Source: a virus. Taken from it: a stretch of DNA of 34,415 nucleotides. Each line of letters starts with the position of its first letter. Position 1 is the stretch's first letter. The notes under the pieces are model-generated. The model saw nothing but the letters and a program-made list of their open reading frames with translations. It was not told the origin of the DNA and searched no databases. A program made the translations under genes and the position numbers. Shown in pieces: positions 1 through 8,900 of the stretch. The stretch is taken from positions 1 through 34,415 of IMG/VR virus record IMGVR_UViG_3300022074_000176, one strand, 5' to 3'.

Positions 1-286
1 AAGTTCTGCTTCTGACCAAGCAACGCTGCTTGCTACTTTAACTGGTGCCTACAACACTGGTACTAGGATAGTTACGATGACGAATACGGCTGGCGGCCAG
101 CACACCTCAATAACTCCTGCTTCAGCGACTTGGAGTGGTACCAGCTCTTTGTGGGTGGAGCACGTTATTAGTCTAGATAATTACAGGGCCTCACAGGTCA
201 CTAACTATATCTACTTTGTTTATGAGGCAGCCAATAACTTCTCCTCTGACTTTGCTATTGACGACGTTCGATTTATTGAAAGCTAA
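1..286 (+). CDS. C-terminal end of a virion surface or tail protein (partial)
   Basis: The reading frame is open from the left edge (first full codon at base 2) and stops at TAA 284-286, so only the last 94 residues or so are visible. The segment is rich in Thr, Ser, Asn and aromatic residues in a beta-strand pattern and ends FAIDDVRFIES. An IDDVRF-type ending is typical of jelly-roll domains (MAM or carbohydrate-binding type) in secreted and phage receptor-binding proteins. A virion protein contacting host polysaccharide is therefore a reasonable inference, but the fragment is too short to name the family. Its stop overlaps the next start by one base (TAATG), so the two genes are probably translationally coupled. 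Confidence 0.6.
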   Translation, partial: SSASDQATLLATLTGAYNTGTRIVTMTNTAGGQHTSITPASATWSGTSSLWVEHVISLDNYRASQVTNYIYFVYEAANNFSSDFAIDDVRFIES

Positions 287-486
287 TGGCAACCAGAACA
301 GCATACTACATCTGCACCAGAACGGGGTACAAAGTTTTTGAGTCTGACAAGACAACTGAAATAGGAACGTACAAAGAGGTCTCATTGCACTGGAATGACA
401 TCGAGGTAGGAGACGAGCACCGTGGTTCTTTTAACGACAAGGATAACAGCTTTACCTTTGACTCAGGCAGTGTAATTCAACTATAG
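286..486 (+). CDS. Small hypothetical protein (66 aa)
   Basis: I do not recognise this protein. It starts at the ATG of a TAATG overlap with the gene before it, which makes the start secure. It has 66 residues, a basic N-terminal third (MATRTAYYICTRTGYKVF) and an acidic, Asp/Glu/Asn-rich remainder, with no membrane segment and no signal peptide. Alternating hydrophobic residues suggest a small beta-rich fold. Placed between a virion-protein end and the capsid genes, it is most simply a minor virion or assembly protein. This is inference from position only. Confidence 0.55.
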   Translation: MATRTAYYICTRTGYKVFESDKTTEIGTYKEVSLHWNDIEVGDEHRGSFNDKDNSFTFDSGSVIQL

Positions 487-496
487 CCAATAGAGT

Positions 497-504
497 TATA
501 TTTG
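497..504 (+). promoter_or_regulatory. Bacteroidetes-type -7 element TATATTTG, 4 nt before an ATG
   Basis: TATATTTG matches the TAnnTTTG -7 consensus of Bacteroidetes sigma-ABfr promoters. It lies in the 22-nt gap before the gene starting at 509, with 4 nt between its last base and the ATG. The nearest TTTG upstream (467-470) leaves 26 nt, longer than the usual 17-23, so the -33 element is weak or absent. If active, the transcript would be leaderless or nearly so. The same arrangement recurs before 11181. Confidence 0.45.
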
Positions 505-508
505 CAGT

Positions 509-829
509 ATGTCTAGTGCTTCCGAAAAGGCTAAGAGACTGGGTTTTGCTGGAGTCAACAAGCCCAAATTGACGCGCAGTCACGCTACTAAAAAAGCTGC
601 TGTGGTTAGTACACTTGGCCCCGGTCAAGAGAGCGGTGTGCTTGTTAGGTTTGGCGACCAGAGTATGGGCAACAACTACAGCCCTGAGGCTAGGAAAGCC
701 TTTAAGAGTAGGCATGCAAAGAATATTAAGAGGAAAGGTAGTGCCGCATACTGGGCAAACAGATTCCTCTGGAGCAAGGGTGGTCATAGTAAGACACCGC
801 CGAAGTCTCAGAAAAAGAAATACAATTAA
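509..829 (+). CDS. Small basic protein of a conserved marine-phage head-region family (106 aa)
   Basis: This is a strongly basic 106-residue protein with a Lys/Arg-rich N-terminus and C-terminus. In the middle are VRFGDQSMGNN and then SRHAKNIKRKG followed by SAAYWANRFLWSKGG. From memory, the combination of an RFG-x-Q motif with a KxRHAKNI...SAAYWAN block marks a small basic protein found beside capsid and scaffold genes in many marine tailed phages. Its function is not established; binding to packaged DNA or a minor head role fits the charge and location. It is followed 2 nt later by the scaffold gene. The start is the ATG 4 nt after a TATATTTG element, and no Shine-Dalgarno site is present. 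Confidence 0.7.
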   Translation: MSSASEKAKRLGFAGVNKPKLTRSHATKKAAVVSTLGPGQESGVLVRFGDQSMGNNYSPEARKAFKSRHAKNIKRKGSAAYWANRFLWSKGGHSKTPPKSQKKKYN

Positions 830-831
830 CC

Positions 832-1950
832 ATGAGTAAGCAATTCGAAAACGCACTTGCGAGTGCAGGTATTGCAATTAGCGATACACCCCCAAACCTC
901 AATCAAGAACAAGATGCTGTGGAACAAACCGTGGCAGACGCTCCTGTGGAGCCTGTCCAAAGCGAAGAACCTGTTCAACAGATTTCTCCTGAACCTCAGA
1001 CGACTGTGGCTGAGCCTGAAGCTCAACCTAGCGAGCCTGTTCAAGAGCCTGTTCAAGAGGCAGTAACAACAGAATCTGAATCAAGCCCTGACGTTGACGT
1101 CGATACCGAGGTGCTCCGATACCTTAGCGAAAAGCTAGGCTCGGATGTAAGCTCCTTCGATGCAATTGCTTTGGCTAATTCAAATAACCCCGTTGAAATC
1201 GACGAGCGCGTACAAGCTATCAATGATTTCGTCCAAAAAACGGGTCGTAGTCCAGAAGACTGGTACAAGTTTCAGCAACTAAACCCATCCGAAATGGATG
1301 ACCTGACTGCTGTACGAAACCAGATGGTAGTAGAGCACGGCAATCTCACGACCGAAGAGGTCAGCATGCTGCTCGAAAACAAATACAAACTGGACGAGGA
1401 CCGTTTTGATGAGGGCGATGTCAAGATGGCTAAGCTGCAATTGAAGATGGATGCGGAATCCGCACGGAAGACTATTTCTAACCTGCGCGACGATTACATG
1501 TTGCCAGTGAACGAGCAGTCTGAAGCGCAATCCCCTATCACCGAAGACTGGATGTCTGCTATGCAGGCCGAGGTCAAGGACTTTGACGGACTCATCTTTG
1601 AGCTCCCTACGGGTGAGAACTTCACCTTTGGAATCAACGACAACTACCGCAAGGAACTTGTATCAAAGAACAGCCAGATTGAAAACTACTTCGACGACTA
1701 CGTCTTCGACTCTGGTGAGTGGAACTATGAGAAGCTGAACGCACACCGTGCGGTCATTGACAACATCGATTCTATTGTTCGTTCTGTATACCAACAAGGT
1801 ATGAGTGACGGACAGAGGAAGGTGGTGGAGACGGCTGCCAACGTGAGCAACCAGCCCAATCAACGTGACACTTCTCAGCAGCCAAGCGGAATAGACGAAC
1901 AGATTATCAATGCCTTCGGTGGTTCTTCTACACTGACTTTCAAAATCTGA
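832..1950 (+). CDS. Capsid assembly scaffolding protein
   Basis: This is a 372-residue acidic protein directly upstream of the major capsid gene, the usual place of the internal scaffold. Residues 1 to about 90 are low-complexity and rich in Glu, Gln, Pro and Val (repeated EPVQ and EEPVQ units). The remainder is predicted mostly helical and charged, with few cysteines or aromatics. Scaffolds direct procapsid assembly and are removed before or during DNA packaging. The assignment rests on composition, length and position rather than a catalytic motif, and no protease domain is visible. The gene follows the preceding stop by 2 nt and ends 12 nt before the capsid gene. Confidence 0.8.
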   Translation: MSKQFENALASAGIAISDTPPNLNQEQDAVEQTVADAPVEPVQSEEPVQQISPEPQTTVAEPEAQPSEPVQEPVQEAVTTESESSPDVDVDTEVLRYLSEKLGSDVSSFDAIALANSNNPVEIDERVQAINDFVQKTGRSPEDWYKFQQLNPSEMDDLTAVRNQMVVEHGNLTTEEVSMLLENKYKLDEDRFDEGDVKMAKLQLKMDAESARKTISNLRDDYMLPVNEQSEAQSPITEDWMSAMQAEVKDFDGLIFELPTGENFTFGINDNYRKELVSKNSQIENYFDDYVFDSGEWNYEKLNAHRAVIDNIDSIVRSVYQQGMSDGQRKVVETAANVSNQPNQRDTSQQPSGIDEQIINAFGGSSTLTFKI

Positions 1951-1962
1951 AAATAAGAAATC

Positions 1963-3426
1963 ATGGCTGCGATTAACGTAACCCAACAAGGCGGAGCTGC
2001 AAATGCAGCTGCCGTCAACCCCAAAGGGATTTCCAATTCCCTTTACAACCTGCAAGACCCGGTAAAGTATACCTCCTTGCATGACTTTATTGACGAGGTA
2101 AACGCACCGGACATCCGTGCCAACCTCATCAAGACCTTCGGTGACCAAGGTATCACGGGCTTCTTGAAGCTCACTGGTGCTGTAAACGCCGCTGGTACTG
2201 CTGACCAAGTGACTTACTGGGAAGAGGCTCGCCTCCACCAGAAGCTGACTGGTGCCTTCAAAGGTGCTGTAAGTTCTGCCGCCAAGTCTGCCACCATCGA
2301 CGGTGTTCTTTATGCCGATGCTGCATCAGGATACACCGAAGGAACAACCGCTCAGAACGTTGCTCGTGTGGGTGATGTCCTCATCATCAACGGAAACGAA
2401 AGAGTATACGTCTCTGGCGTGAACACCGCTGGTACTGAGATTGTCATCAAGTCTCTCCTTAGTGGCGGACTGACTGCTGCTTCTGACGATGCTGCCGTTA
2501 GCGGTGTTATCATTGGTAACATGTACGCTCAGGGAACTGACCAGCCCGACTTCTTCCTCCAGTCTAACGTTGTGAAGAGAACCAACCCGTATGTCATCAC
2601 TAAGGAGTCTTACGAGGTGTCTGGTTCTCAAGCTACCAACATCGGCTACATCGACGTCGGTGGAGGCGACTACCGCTGGTACTTGAAGTCTGAGGCTGAC
2701 ACTCGTCAGCGTTTCATGGACAAGAGAGAGATGATGATGCTCCTCGGTCAGAAGGTGACTACTGACGACGCTGCCTTGGCTGGAATCTCAGGTACCGAAG
2801 GATACTTCGCTGCTTTGGAGGACAGAGGTCTGGTGACTTCCGATGTGATTGGTGAGACTCCCACCGACTTCGGAGACATCGACCAAGTCATCAAGATGAT
2901 GGACAAGAACGGATGTCCCGCTGAGTACGCTATCTACGCCAACACGGACCAGATGCTCACCCTCGACAACATGATTGCGAACGGTGGCACCAGCTCTACT
3001 GCTGGCTTGCAGGGTAGCTACGGTGCATTCAACAACGACAAGGATATGGCAGCCAACCTCGGCTTCCAGTCTTTCGCTCGTGGCGGATACACTTTCCACA
3101 AGCACGGATGGAAGCTGTTGAACGACCCCACTCTCCTCGGAGCTAGCGGAGTCGGCGACATCGCTACCAACTTGGTTGCTGGTGTGATGATTCCTCTTGC
3201 CACTGTTGCTGACCCGCAGACGGGTAACAGAGCTCCCGCCTTGGAGATGAACTACAAGGCAGCTGGCGGTTACAGCCGCGAGATGGAGCACTGGGTGACT
3301 GGTGGTGGTGTCCTCGGTTTCAAGACTGACGGCAAGGACGTTGCTAAGTTCAACTACCGCTCTGAGTGCAACCTCGTGACTCGCGCTGCTAACCAGCACG
3401 TTCTCATCAAAGGTGCCTCTGACTAA
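1963..3426 (+). CDS. Major capsid protein
   Basis: This 487-residue protein follows the scaffold gene and has the composition of an HK97-fold coat protein: Ala/Gly/Thr-rich, few Cys, an N-terminal arm (MAAINVTQQGGAANAAA), then a helix-rich segment and a long beta-rich body. Motifs such as QVTYWEEARLHQKLTG near residue 85, and a C-terminal region that returns to strands, match coat proteins of flavobacterial podovirus-like phages as far as I can judge. Codon use is strongly biased to C-ending codons (GAC, AAC, TAC, ATC, CTC), more than in its neighbours, as expected for the most highly expressed gene. A hairpin follows the stop by 15 nt and may tune expression against the downstream genes. Confidence 0.85.
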   Translation: MAAINVTQQGGAANAAAVNPKGISNSLYNLQDPVKYTSLHDFIDEVNAPDIRANLIKTFGDQGITGFLKLTGAVNAAGTADQVTYWEEARLHQKLTGAFKGAVSSAAKSATIDGVLYADAASGYTEGTTAQNVARVGDVLIINGNERVYVSGVNTAGTEIVIKSLLSGGLTAASDDAAVSGVIIGNMYAQGTDQPDFFLQSNVVKRTNPYVITKESYEVSGSQATNIGYIDVGGGDYRWYLKSEADTRQRFMDKREMMMLLGQKVTTDDAALAGISGTEGYFAALEDRGLVTSDVIGETPTDFGDIDQVIKMMDKNGCPAEYAIYANTDQMLTLDNMIANGGTSSTAGLQGSYGAFNNDKDMAANLGFQSFARGGYTFHKHGWKLLNDPTLLGASGVGDIATNLVAGVMIPLATVADPQTGNRAPALEMNYKAAGGYSREMEHWVTGGGVLGFKTDGKDVAKFNYRSECNLVTRAANQHVLIKGASD

Positions 3427-3441
3427 TAGCTGACTAATACC

Positions 3442-3485
3442 GGAATGGGGGGAGGGATTCGCTCTCCCCCTTATTCCTCTTCTTG
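3442..3485 (+). terminator. Hairpin after the major capsid gene (partial terminator)
   Basis: GGAAT at 3442-3446 pairs with ATTCC at 3473-3477, and the G-run with following AG (3447-3454) pairs with CTCCCCC plus a wobble (3464-3471), giving about 13 pairs with one bulge and a 9-nt loop. The tail is pyrimidine-rich (TCTTCTT) rather than a pure T-run, so it may be a leaky terminator or a 3' RNA-stability hairpin that raises capsid message relative to later genes. Confidence 0.65.
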
Positions 3486-3503
3486 GATTTCAATTAGATT
3501 AAA

Positions 3504-4334
3504 ATGGAACAAACAACAAAGGGTCCGGGTCGCCCTAAAAAAGCACCAGTCAAGAAAGTAGTGGCGTCAGAACCCACTAAAAAGAGAACCGTCAAACGCA
3601 CTCAGCGAGACGATTCCAAGCTCCCAAAGCTGTACGAAACCTTAAACCGTCAAGGCGGGGTCTTCATGAAGATTCGTGCTAACAAGGTTCAGGTATTCGA
3701 CGAGGAAACGAACACTGTTAGAGGTATTCGCTACTGCCCAGCAGAACCAAGTATCTACATTGACGAGCAGAGCCCACAGGCCGTGCGCTCTCACGTGTAC
3801 TTCACGGATAAGATGCTGATTGTCAACTACGACAAGCCCAACCTCATCGCGTATCTTGAGGCACACCCAGACAATGCCGTAAACGGCGGTACTGTCTTTA
3901 AGCTCGTGAACAAAGAGGACGACGCTGAAAAGGTTTTGGAGATGGAGTTCCAAGTGAATGATGCGATTGCAATCATTAAGGCACGACCCATCGAGGAGTT
4001 GCTTCCTGTTGCCATTGCAATGAACGTTGACACCAATCAAAAGGACCTCTCAATCAAGCGCACCTTGGTACAGATGGCTAAGAGAGACCCAAAGCATTTC
4101 ATGTCCATGGTGGACAGCCCCATGGTGAACGCACGTTCAACAGTAATCGAAGGATTTGACTTCCAGATTTTGGACTACAGGCAGGGTGCTGTGGTCTGGT
4201 TTGACTCTGGTAAGATGATTGCCTCCGTCCCCGTGGGACAAGACAAAGTGGAGGTCATGACTCGCTTTGTCATGACTGACAAGGGCTCGCTGGTTTTGTC
4301 CGATATTGAGCGCCAACTGGAGGCTATTGCATAA
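3504..4334 (+). CDS. Probable virion-associated protein after the capsid gene (276 aa)
   Basis: I do not recognise a named family. Residues 1-40 are very basic and disordered (GPGRPKKAPVKK; the GRPKK core resembles an AT-hook). A mixed alpha/beta body follows, including GIRYCPAEPSIYIDEQSPQA and a strand-rich C-terminal third. Proteins with a basic tail and a small globular body lie just after the coat gene in several Bacteroidetes and marine phages and are found in virions, so a minor capsid or decoration role is likely. It is isolated between two hairpins (3442-3485 and 4357-4388), so its level is probably set independently. The start is the only in-frame ATG after an A-rich stretch. Confidence 0.6.
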   Translation: MEQTTKGPGRPKKAPVKKVVASEPTKKRTVKRTQRDDSKLPKLYETLNRQGGVFMKIRANKVQVFDEETNTVRGIRYCPAEPSIYIDEQSPQAVRSHVYFTDKMLIVNYDKPNLIAYLEAHPDNAVNGGTVFKLVNKEDDAEKVLEMEFQVNDAIAIIKARPIEELLPVAIAMNVDTNQKDLSIKRTLVQMAKRDPKHFMSMVDSPMVNARSTVIEGFDFQILDYRQGAVVWFDSGKMIASVPVGQDKVEVMTRFVMTDKGSLVLSDIERQLEAIA

Positions 4335-4356
4335 CGCATAACCAGCATGGATACTG

Positions 4357-4388
4357 GAGAGGGGGCACAAGCCCCCTTTCTTTTTCTG
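4357..4388 (+). terminator. Strong rho-independent terminator
   Basis: GAGAGGGGGC (4357-4366) pairs with GCCCCCTTTC (4371-4380) around the tetraloop ACAA. The tail is T-rich (TTTCTTTTTCTG), partly used in the stem. It lies 23 nt after the stop of the preceding gene and directly before a TATATTTG element. It therefore separates the capsid transcription unit from the tail unit. Confidence 0.85.
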
Positions 4389-4396
4389 TATATTTG
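4389..4396 (+). promoter_or_regulatory. Bacteroidetes-type -7 element TATATTTG
   Basis: TATATTTG directly follows the terminator and lies 17 nt before the ATG at 4414. It matches TAnnTTTG. No good TTG is present 17-23 nt upstream because the terminator occupies that space. The terminator/-7 pairing argues that a new transcript for the tail genes starts here. Confidence 0.5.
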
Positions 4397-4413
4397 CGAG
4401 ACAATCCCTTACT

Positions 4414-5151
4414 ATGGCAAGTGTTAGAGAGGTTTATAATGCACTAAAGGACATCGCTAACAAAGATGAGCGAGGCTTTGTTACGCCAACAGAGTTCAAC
4501 TCTTTCGCTCCTGTCGCACAAACAAACGTGTTCAACAGTCTTTTCAGGCAGTTAGTCAACGCGGAAGCACTTAGGAAAAGAGGCGTAGACCCCGGCAGAA
4601 ACAACTCTTTGATTAAGCAAATCAAGGAGGATTTGTCTTTGTTTACCAAAACATCAAACGCAATTTCTCGAACCACTGGTTCTCATTTTGCTAAGCCCGA
4701 CGACCTGTCTCGAATTATCAATGTAAAAACTGACGGCTCTTTGCTGTTTGGGGAGAATACTTCTGTCACTGTTCCCGTTGAATATGAAGAAGAGAAGCTA
4801 GAGTATGTGCTCCATAGCAACCTTAGCGCACCCACCGAGGATTCTCCCATTGCATTTCTTGACGACCAGATTGAGGTGTACCCTCAGAGTATCAATAAGA
4901 TTCGAGTCAGATACTACAAGCAGCCAGAAGGACTTAACGCTGCGACGGGTGCAAGGACGACGTCTCTTCCTAAGTTTGGCTTTACCACGCTAAACAACAA
5001 AGAGGCTTACAATGCAGCCAGCAGTACAGACTTTGAGATGCCTGAGCACTATATCCCTCAGCTGGTTGAAGAGATGGCTAGATTAATTGGTATTAACCTT
5101 AGGGATGCAGCCGTTTCTAACTACGGTCAGCAACAACCCCAACAGAGATAA
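4414..5151 (+). CDS. Head-tail connector/adaptor-type structural protein (245 aa)
   Basis: The N-terminal half is helical (MASVREVYNALKDIANKDER, then FNSFAPVAQTNVFNSLFRQL). The second half is beta-rich with ALKRG/FTKTSNAI-type turns and a region read as FLDDQIEVYPQSINKIRVRYYKQP. The last 40 residues are a helix plus a Gln/Pro tail. This helix-then-strand layout, and its place between coat and tail-tube genes, fit a ring or adaptor protein that completes the portal vertex. I recall similar proteins in flavobacterial phages but cannot name a family. It is 3 nt from the next gene and is first in a unit that starts at the TATATTTG element. Confidence 0.6.
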   Translation: MASVREVYNALKDIANKDERGFVTPTEFNSFAPVAQTNVFNSLFRQLVNAEALRKRGVDPGRNNSLIKQIKEDLSLFTKTSNAISRTTGSHFAKPDDLSRIINVKTDGSLLFGENTSVTVPVEYEEEKLEYVLHSNLSAPTEDSPIAFLDDQIEVYPQSINKIRVRYYKQPEGLNAATGARTTSLPKFGFTTLNNKEAYNAASSTDFEMPEHYIPQLVEEMARLIGINLRDAAVSNYGQQQPQQR

Positions 5152-5154
5152 AGC

Positions 5155-5961
5155 ATGGCAAGAAATCTAGTTACCGTAGACCAAGTCGTCAATGACTTTG
5201 TTCTGACTCTCGACTCGGACGATTACGTGAGCAACGTGTCGGATATGGTCGTAAAGAACTTTGCCCTGCGCGGAATCCGGGAGATGGGCTTTGATATGCT
5301 TAAGCGCGTCAGGTCTTTGAAGCTGTCGAAGAACAGCAACGACACGGTGACATTGCCGGATGATTTTGTTTCGTTGGTCAAGATTGGACTGGTCGGTGAA
5401 GACGGACTAGTCTACGTTTTGGGAGAGAACAAGAACATCAACTACTCCCAGAAGTACAGCACCGATGCGGCAGGCAATGTGATTGATAGTGATGGTGACG
5501 GCATCAACGACAGGGTAGACGCCAAAGGCGGTACGCTCGGCATGGGGGTGTTCGGTGACGACGATTACATCGTGTTCAGTAACTACGTCTACCAGAACAA
5601 CATTGGACAGATTTACGGCCTCGGCGGTGGATACTATCAAGGGCAGTTCAGGATGAATGAAGACCAGAACAGAATCGAAGTTTCTGCTGGTACGTTCTCT
5701 GAGGTTGTTATTGAGTACATCGCAGACGAGGCGCGTTCTGTCAACCCCACGGTTCACGTGGAAGCAGAGGAGGCTCTTCGGTCTTACATCTACTACAAAC
5801 TGGTAGAGCGCAAAAGCAGCGTTCCGGCTGTAGAGAAGAACAGAGCTAGAGTTGAGTATTACAACGAGAGACGGAAGGCGAACGCAAGGCTCAAAGCATT
5901 TAGTATGGAGGAAGCCCTGAAGACGATTCGCAAGAACACTAAGCAGGCACCCAAGTACTAA
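5155..5961 (+). CDS. Tail tubular protein A-like adaptor (268 aa)
   Basis: This 268-residue protein begins with a helical domain (residues 1-55, including NFALRGIREMGFDMLKRVRS), then strands with TLPDDFVSLVKIGLV. A Gly/Asp-rich insert (DSDGDGINDRVDAKGG, about residues 105-125) has calcium-loop-like DxDxDG spacing. The C-terminal helices include EALRSYIYYKLVERKSSVPA and EYYNERRKANARLKAF. The helix / 'LPDDFV' strand / terminal-helix plan is that of podovirus head-tail adaptors of the T7 gp11 type and their Bacteroidetes relatives. It lies directly before the large tail protein, as gp11 lies before gp12. Its stop overlaps the next start (TAATG). Confidence 0.65.
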   Translation: MARNLVTVDQVVNDFVLTLDSDDYVSNVSDMVVKNFALRGIREMGFDMLKRVRSLKLSKNSNDTVTLPDDFVSLVKIGLVGEDGLVYVLGENKNINYSQKYSTDAAGNVIDSDGDGINDRVDAKGGTLGMGVFGDDDYIVFSNYVYQNNIGQIYGLGGGYYQGQFRMNEDQNRIEVSAGTFSEVVIEYIADEARSVNPTVHVEAEEALRSYIYYKLVERKSSVPAVEKNRARVEYYNERRKANARLKAFSMEEALKTIRKNTKQAPKY

Positions 5962-8900
5962 TGGCGATTGAAAAGCTCGTACCCCAATACCTCAATAAGG
6001 ATGAAGATGAGAGGTTGGTGAAGCCGTTTGAGATGACGGACGCACTTAACGTGCGCGTATCTCACGAAACTGACGGGACTCAAGGAATCATAAAGAATGT
6101 TGAGGGCACTACAGCCGTGTTGCCAGCGGTAAACACAGCGGATGCAATTCCGTCGTCTGGAGACAATAGGGTTATTGGCGTTGTTCCTTGCGAGGCGGGT
6201 AAGTGTATGTACTTCTTCCTGTACAATTCAGCTAACAATCACGGGATATACAGATATGATTCTGCAACAGACAGGTACGAGAAGCTGTATCAGGATTCTG
6301 TTCTGAACTTTCAGCGTGATGCTTTTGTAAAGGGTGACGTTGTTATCAATCAACACCAAGAGCACCTTCTTTACTTTACGGACAACAGAAACGAGCCAAG
6401 AAAGCTCAACGCCACCAAGCTATTGCTGGGCAACTATGACGCCAATCTTACTGGTGGAACTGCTATTCAAAAGCAGAAGTTTTTGACCGTATGTAAGCAA
6501 CCCCCACAGACCGCTGCCACGTTTCGGTTTATCACAAACCCCACCATTGGCTCAAACAACCTGAAGGAAAGTTGCTTTCAGTTCACGTATCAGTACGTGT
6601 ATGACGACGGTGAGGTATCTGCCCTTGGCATTTACTCAGACCTTGCGGTAAGCCCTACAAATATGGCCTTCAATGCTCCGGCTATGGAGTTCTTAGGCGG
6701 CGAGAATAACGAGCTTGAGGTAACTGTAACCAACTCGGATGGACCTGTAAGAAAGATTCGTGTCTTTGCTAGAAAGAACAACGACCAGCTTTTCCTTAAG
6801 GTTGCAGAACTTGACAATAACGTTGCTGGAGGAACTCAATCATTCATCTTTAGGAACGACGGAGTCTACCCTGCGCTGTCGGATGAGGAGGCGAACAAGC
6901 CATTTGATGCTGTGCCTAGGTTAGCATCTAGTCAAGCCATTTGTGGCGGAAGACTGATGTATGGAGACTACGTAGAGGGCTTTGACAACATAGAGAATAC
7001 AGACGTATACGCCTATAACGTTTTCTCTCCTAGGTCAGCTACAGCCGTGAATCTAAACCTACCTGTACTAGACGGTGCGACCGAGGTCCTTACTGATTCA
7101 AGCACTAATAAAGAGAAGGAGGAGTTTCTTGCTGCTGATATTGGCGGAGCGGTGCCGTTTGGATTTTTTGTGTCTCCTACTGAGTCGTTCGCGAGGTTTG
7201 CAGACTCTACCACTGACGGAATTAATTTCAACCTTGACTTATCAAACTTCCCTGTATTAGGGCTTGAAGACAATCAGGGGGTGGTTGATTTTAACGTCAA
7301 TATCTCTGCTAGTAAAATTGGATTTGCTGCAACGGGTGCTGACGGCACGGGAGCAAATACTAGGCAGGCATACACTACGGCTACCTACTACAACAATGGT
7401 GGCAATCTCATCAACGCTGACGACATGTTTGTCTTGGACAGCGACGAGATATTTAACGGAATTGCCTTGAAGCCTGTTGGGAACCTAACCTTTCAGTCCC
7501 AGTATCCCGCCCCTACAGCAACCACACAAGCTGAGCTTTTCGCTTGGATTCAGGCTAACATCGTTGGCACTATTGGACAGGTGTCGTGCACCTTTTTGAG
7601 CGAACCCCTTAGTGGTCCTCCTAGTGCTCCCAACCCCCTTTCGGGTGCGAGTGCCATGCTTCAAAAAAGTGCCGGGGCACAATCTCCGGGGACTAATGCC
7701 GATGCCGACAGGCTCGCTGTATGGCTAGAGGGTGTGCTTGATTTTCAAATATATTCTGCTGAGTTCGATGGCGCAACAAACAATGTTAAGTTCAAGATTC
7801 GCTGCGTCAATGTAGACTTAGAGGCTGTTCAGGCTGTAGCCCCGCTCCAGATTAACAACGCTGGCGCAATAATTGGAAACGACTTTGTAGACACTACAAA
7901 CGGAACCCTGCTTGCTGGAACACACAACGGCGGTGCCAGTCTAAATCAATTTCAAGCGTACCTGTTTGATTCGTCAGACATTAGTTTAATCATAAATAGC
8001 CAGTACAACAATCCGACGTCAGGGTTTAGTCTCAACGATTTCAGCTCCTCTAGTGGAGCTATCAGGTCTTACTTTTTTGACTACGAGGTGGCTAGTGGCA
8101 GCTTAGACGTCATTCAATCCGACGGAGCCGACTTGACATCCTTCAAGGCTGGTGCAGCTCATGATTTTGGAATTGTTTATTACGACCACAGGAACAGGGC
8201 TTCTGGAGTTCAAAAGATTGGAGATGTAAACGTCCCTCATTTTGGCTCTTCACAAAGACAAGGAAGGGAAGGCAGAACAAGTGTTGACCTCAGGCTTATT
8301 CACGAGCCACCGCCATGGGCTACTAAGTGGGCTCCCGTTTACTCTAAGAACAATACCTACGAGAAGGTATTGCAAGTTTCAGTTGCTGAGGCAGCCCTTG
8401 GAAAGAAAACAGACTTCGCTGATATTCGCTCTAGTGATGGTACAAAAACAAGGCCAGTATTACAGGGCCTTGAAGGAGGAATAAACGGCCAAATCTTTAT
8501 CTCTATGAGGCCCCTTGAGGGTAAGTCAAACTCGTACAGGGATTTTAAGGGCGCTGAGATTTCTTATGAGTACAAAGAGGGTGATGTACTGAGGGTTCTT
8601 GAGTATGTTGGGTCACAGGGTATCGTTCGCCCTATGAACGAGTTTAAGATTACGTCTTACCAATTTTACAGCGACGACGACCAGAACCCAATCAAACTGA
8701 CAGACAGTACATCTCAGGACGACGAGGATAACTACAGAAGAACGGGGTGGTTCTTGACGATTAGAGACAACTCAACGCCGGGATTTGATAGAGACTCAGT
8801 AAGGCTGGGCACAGATTTCTTTTCTCAGCGGTGTCTGGTTGAAATATACAGACCTAAGCGAGCGACAGAGGAGAAACTGTACTATGAGGTGGGGGAGCAG

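Noticed and set aside
2788-3399. 203-codon open frame on the minus strand inside the capsid gene
   Set aside because: It is a mirror of the strongly C-ending codons of the coat gene; composition is Ser/Val/His-rich with no recognisable domain and no leader motif.
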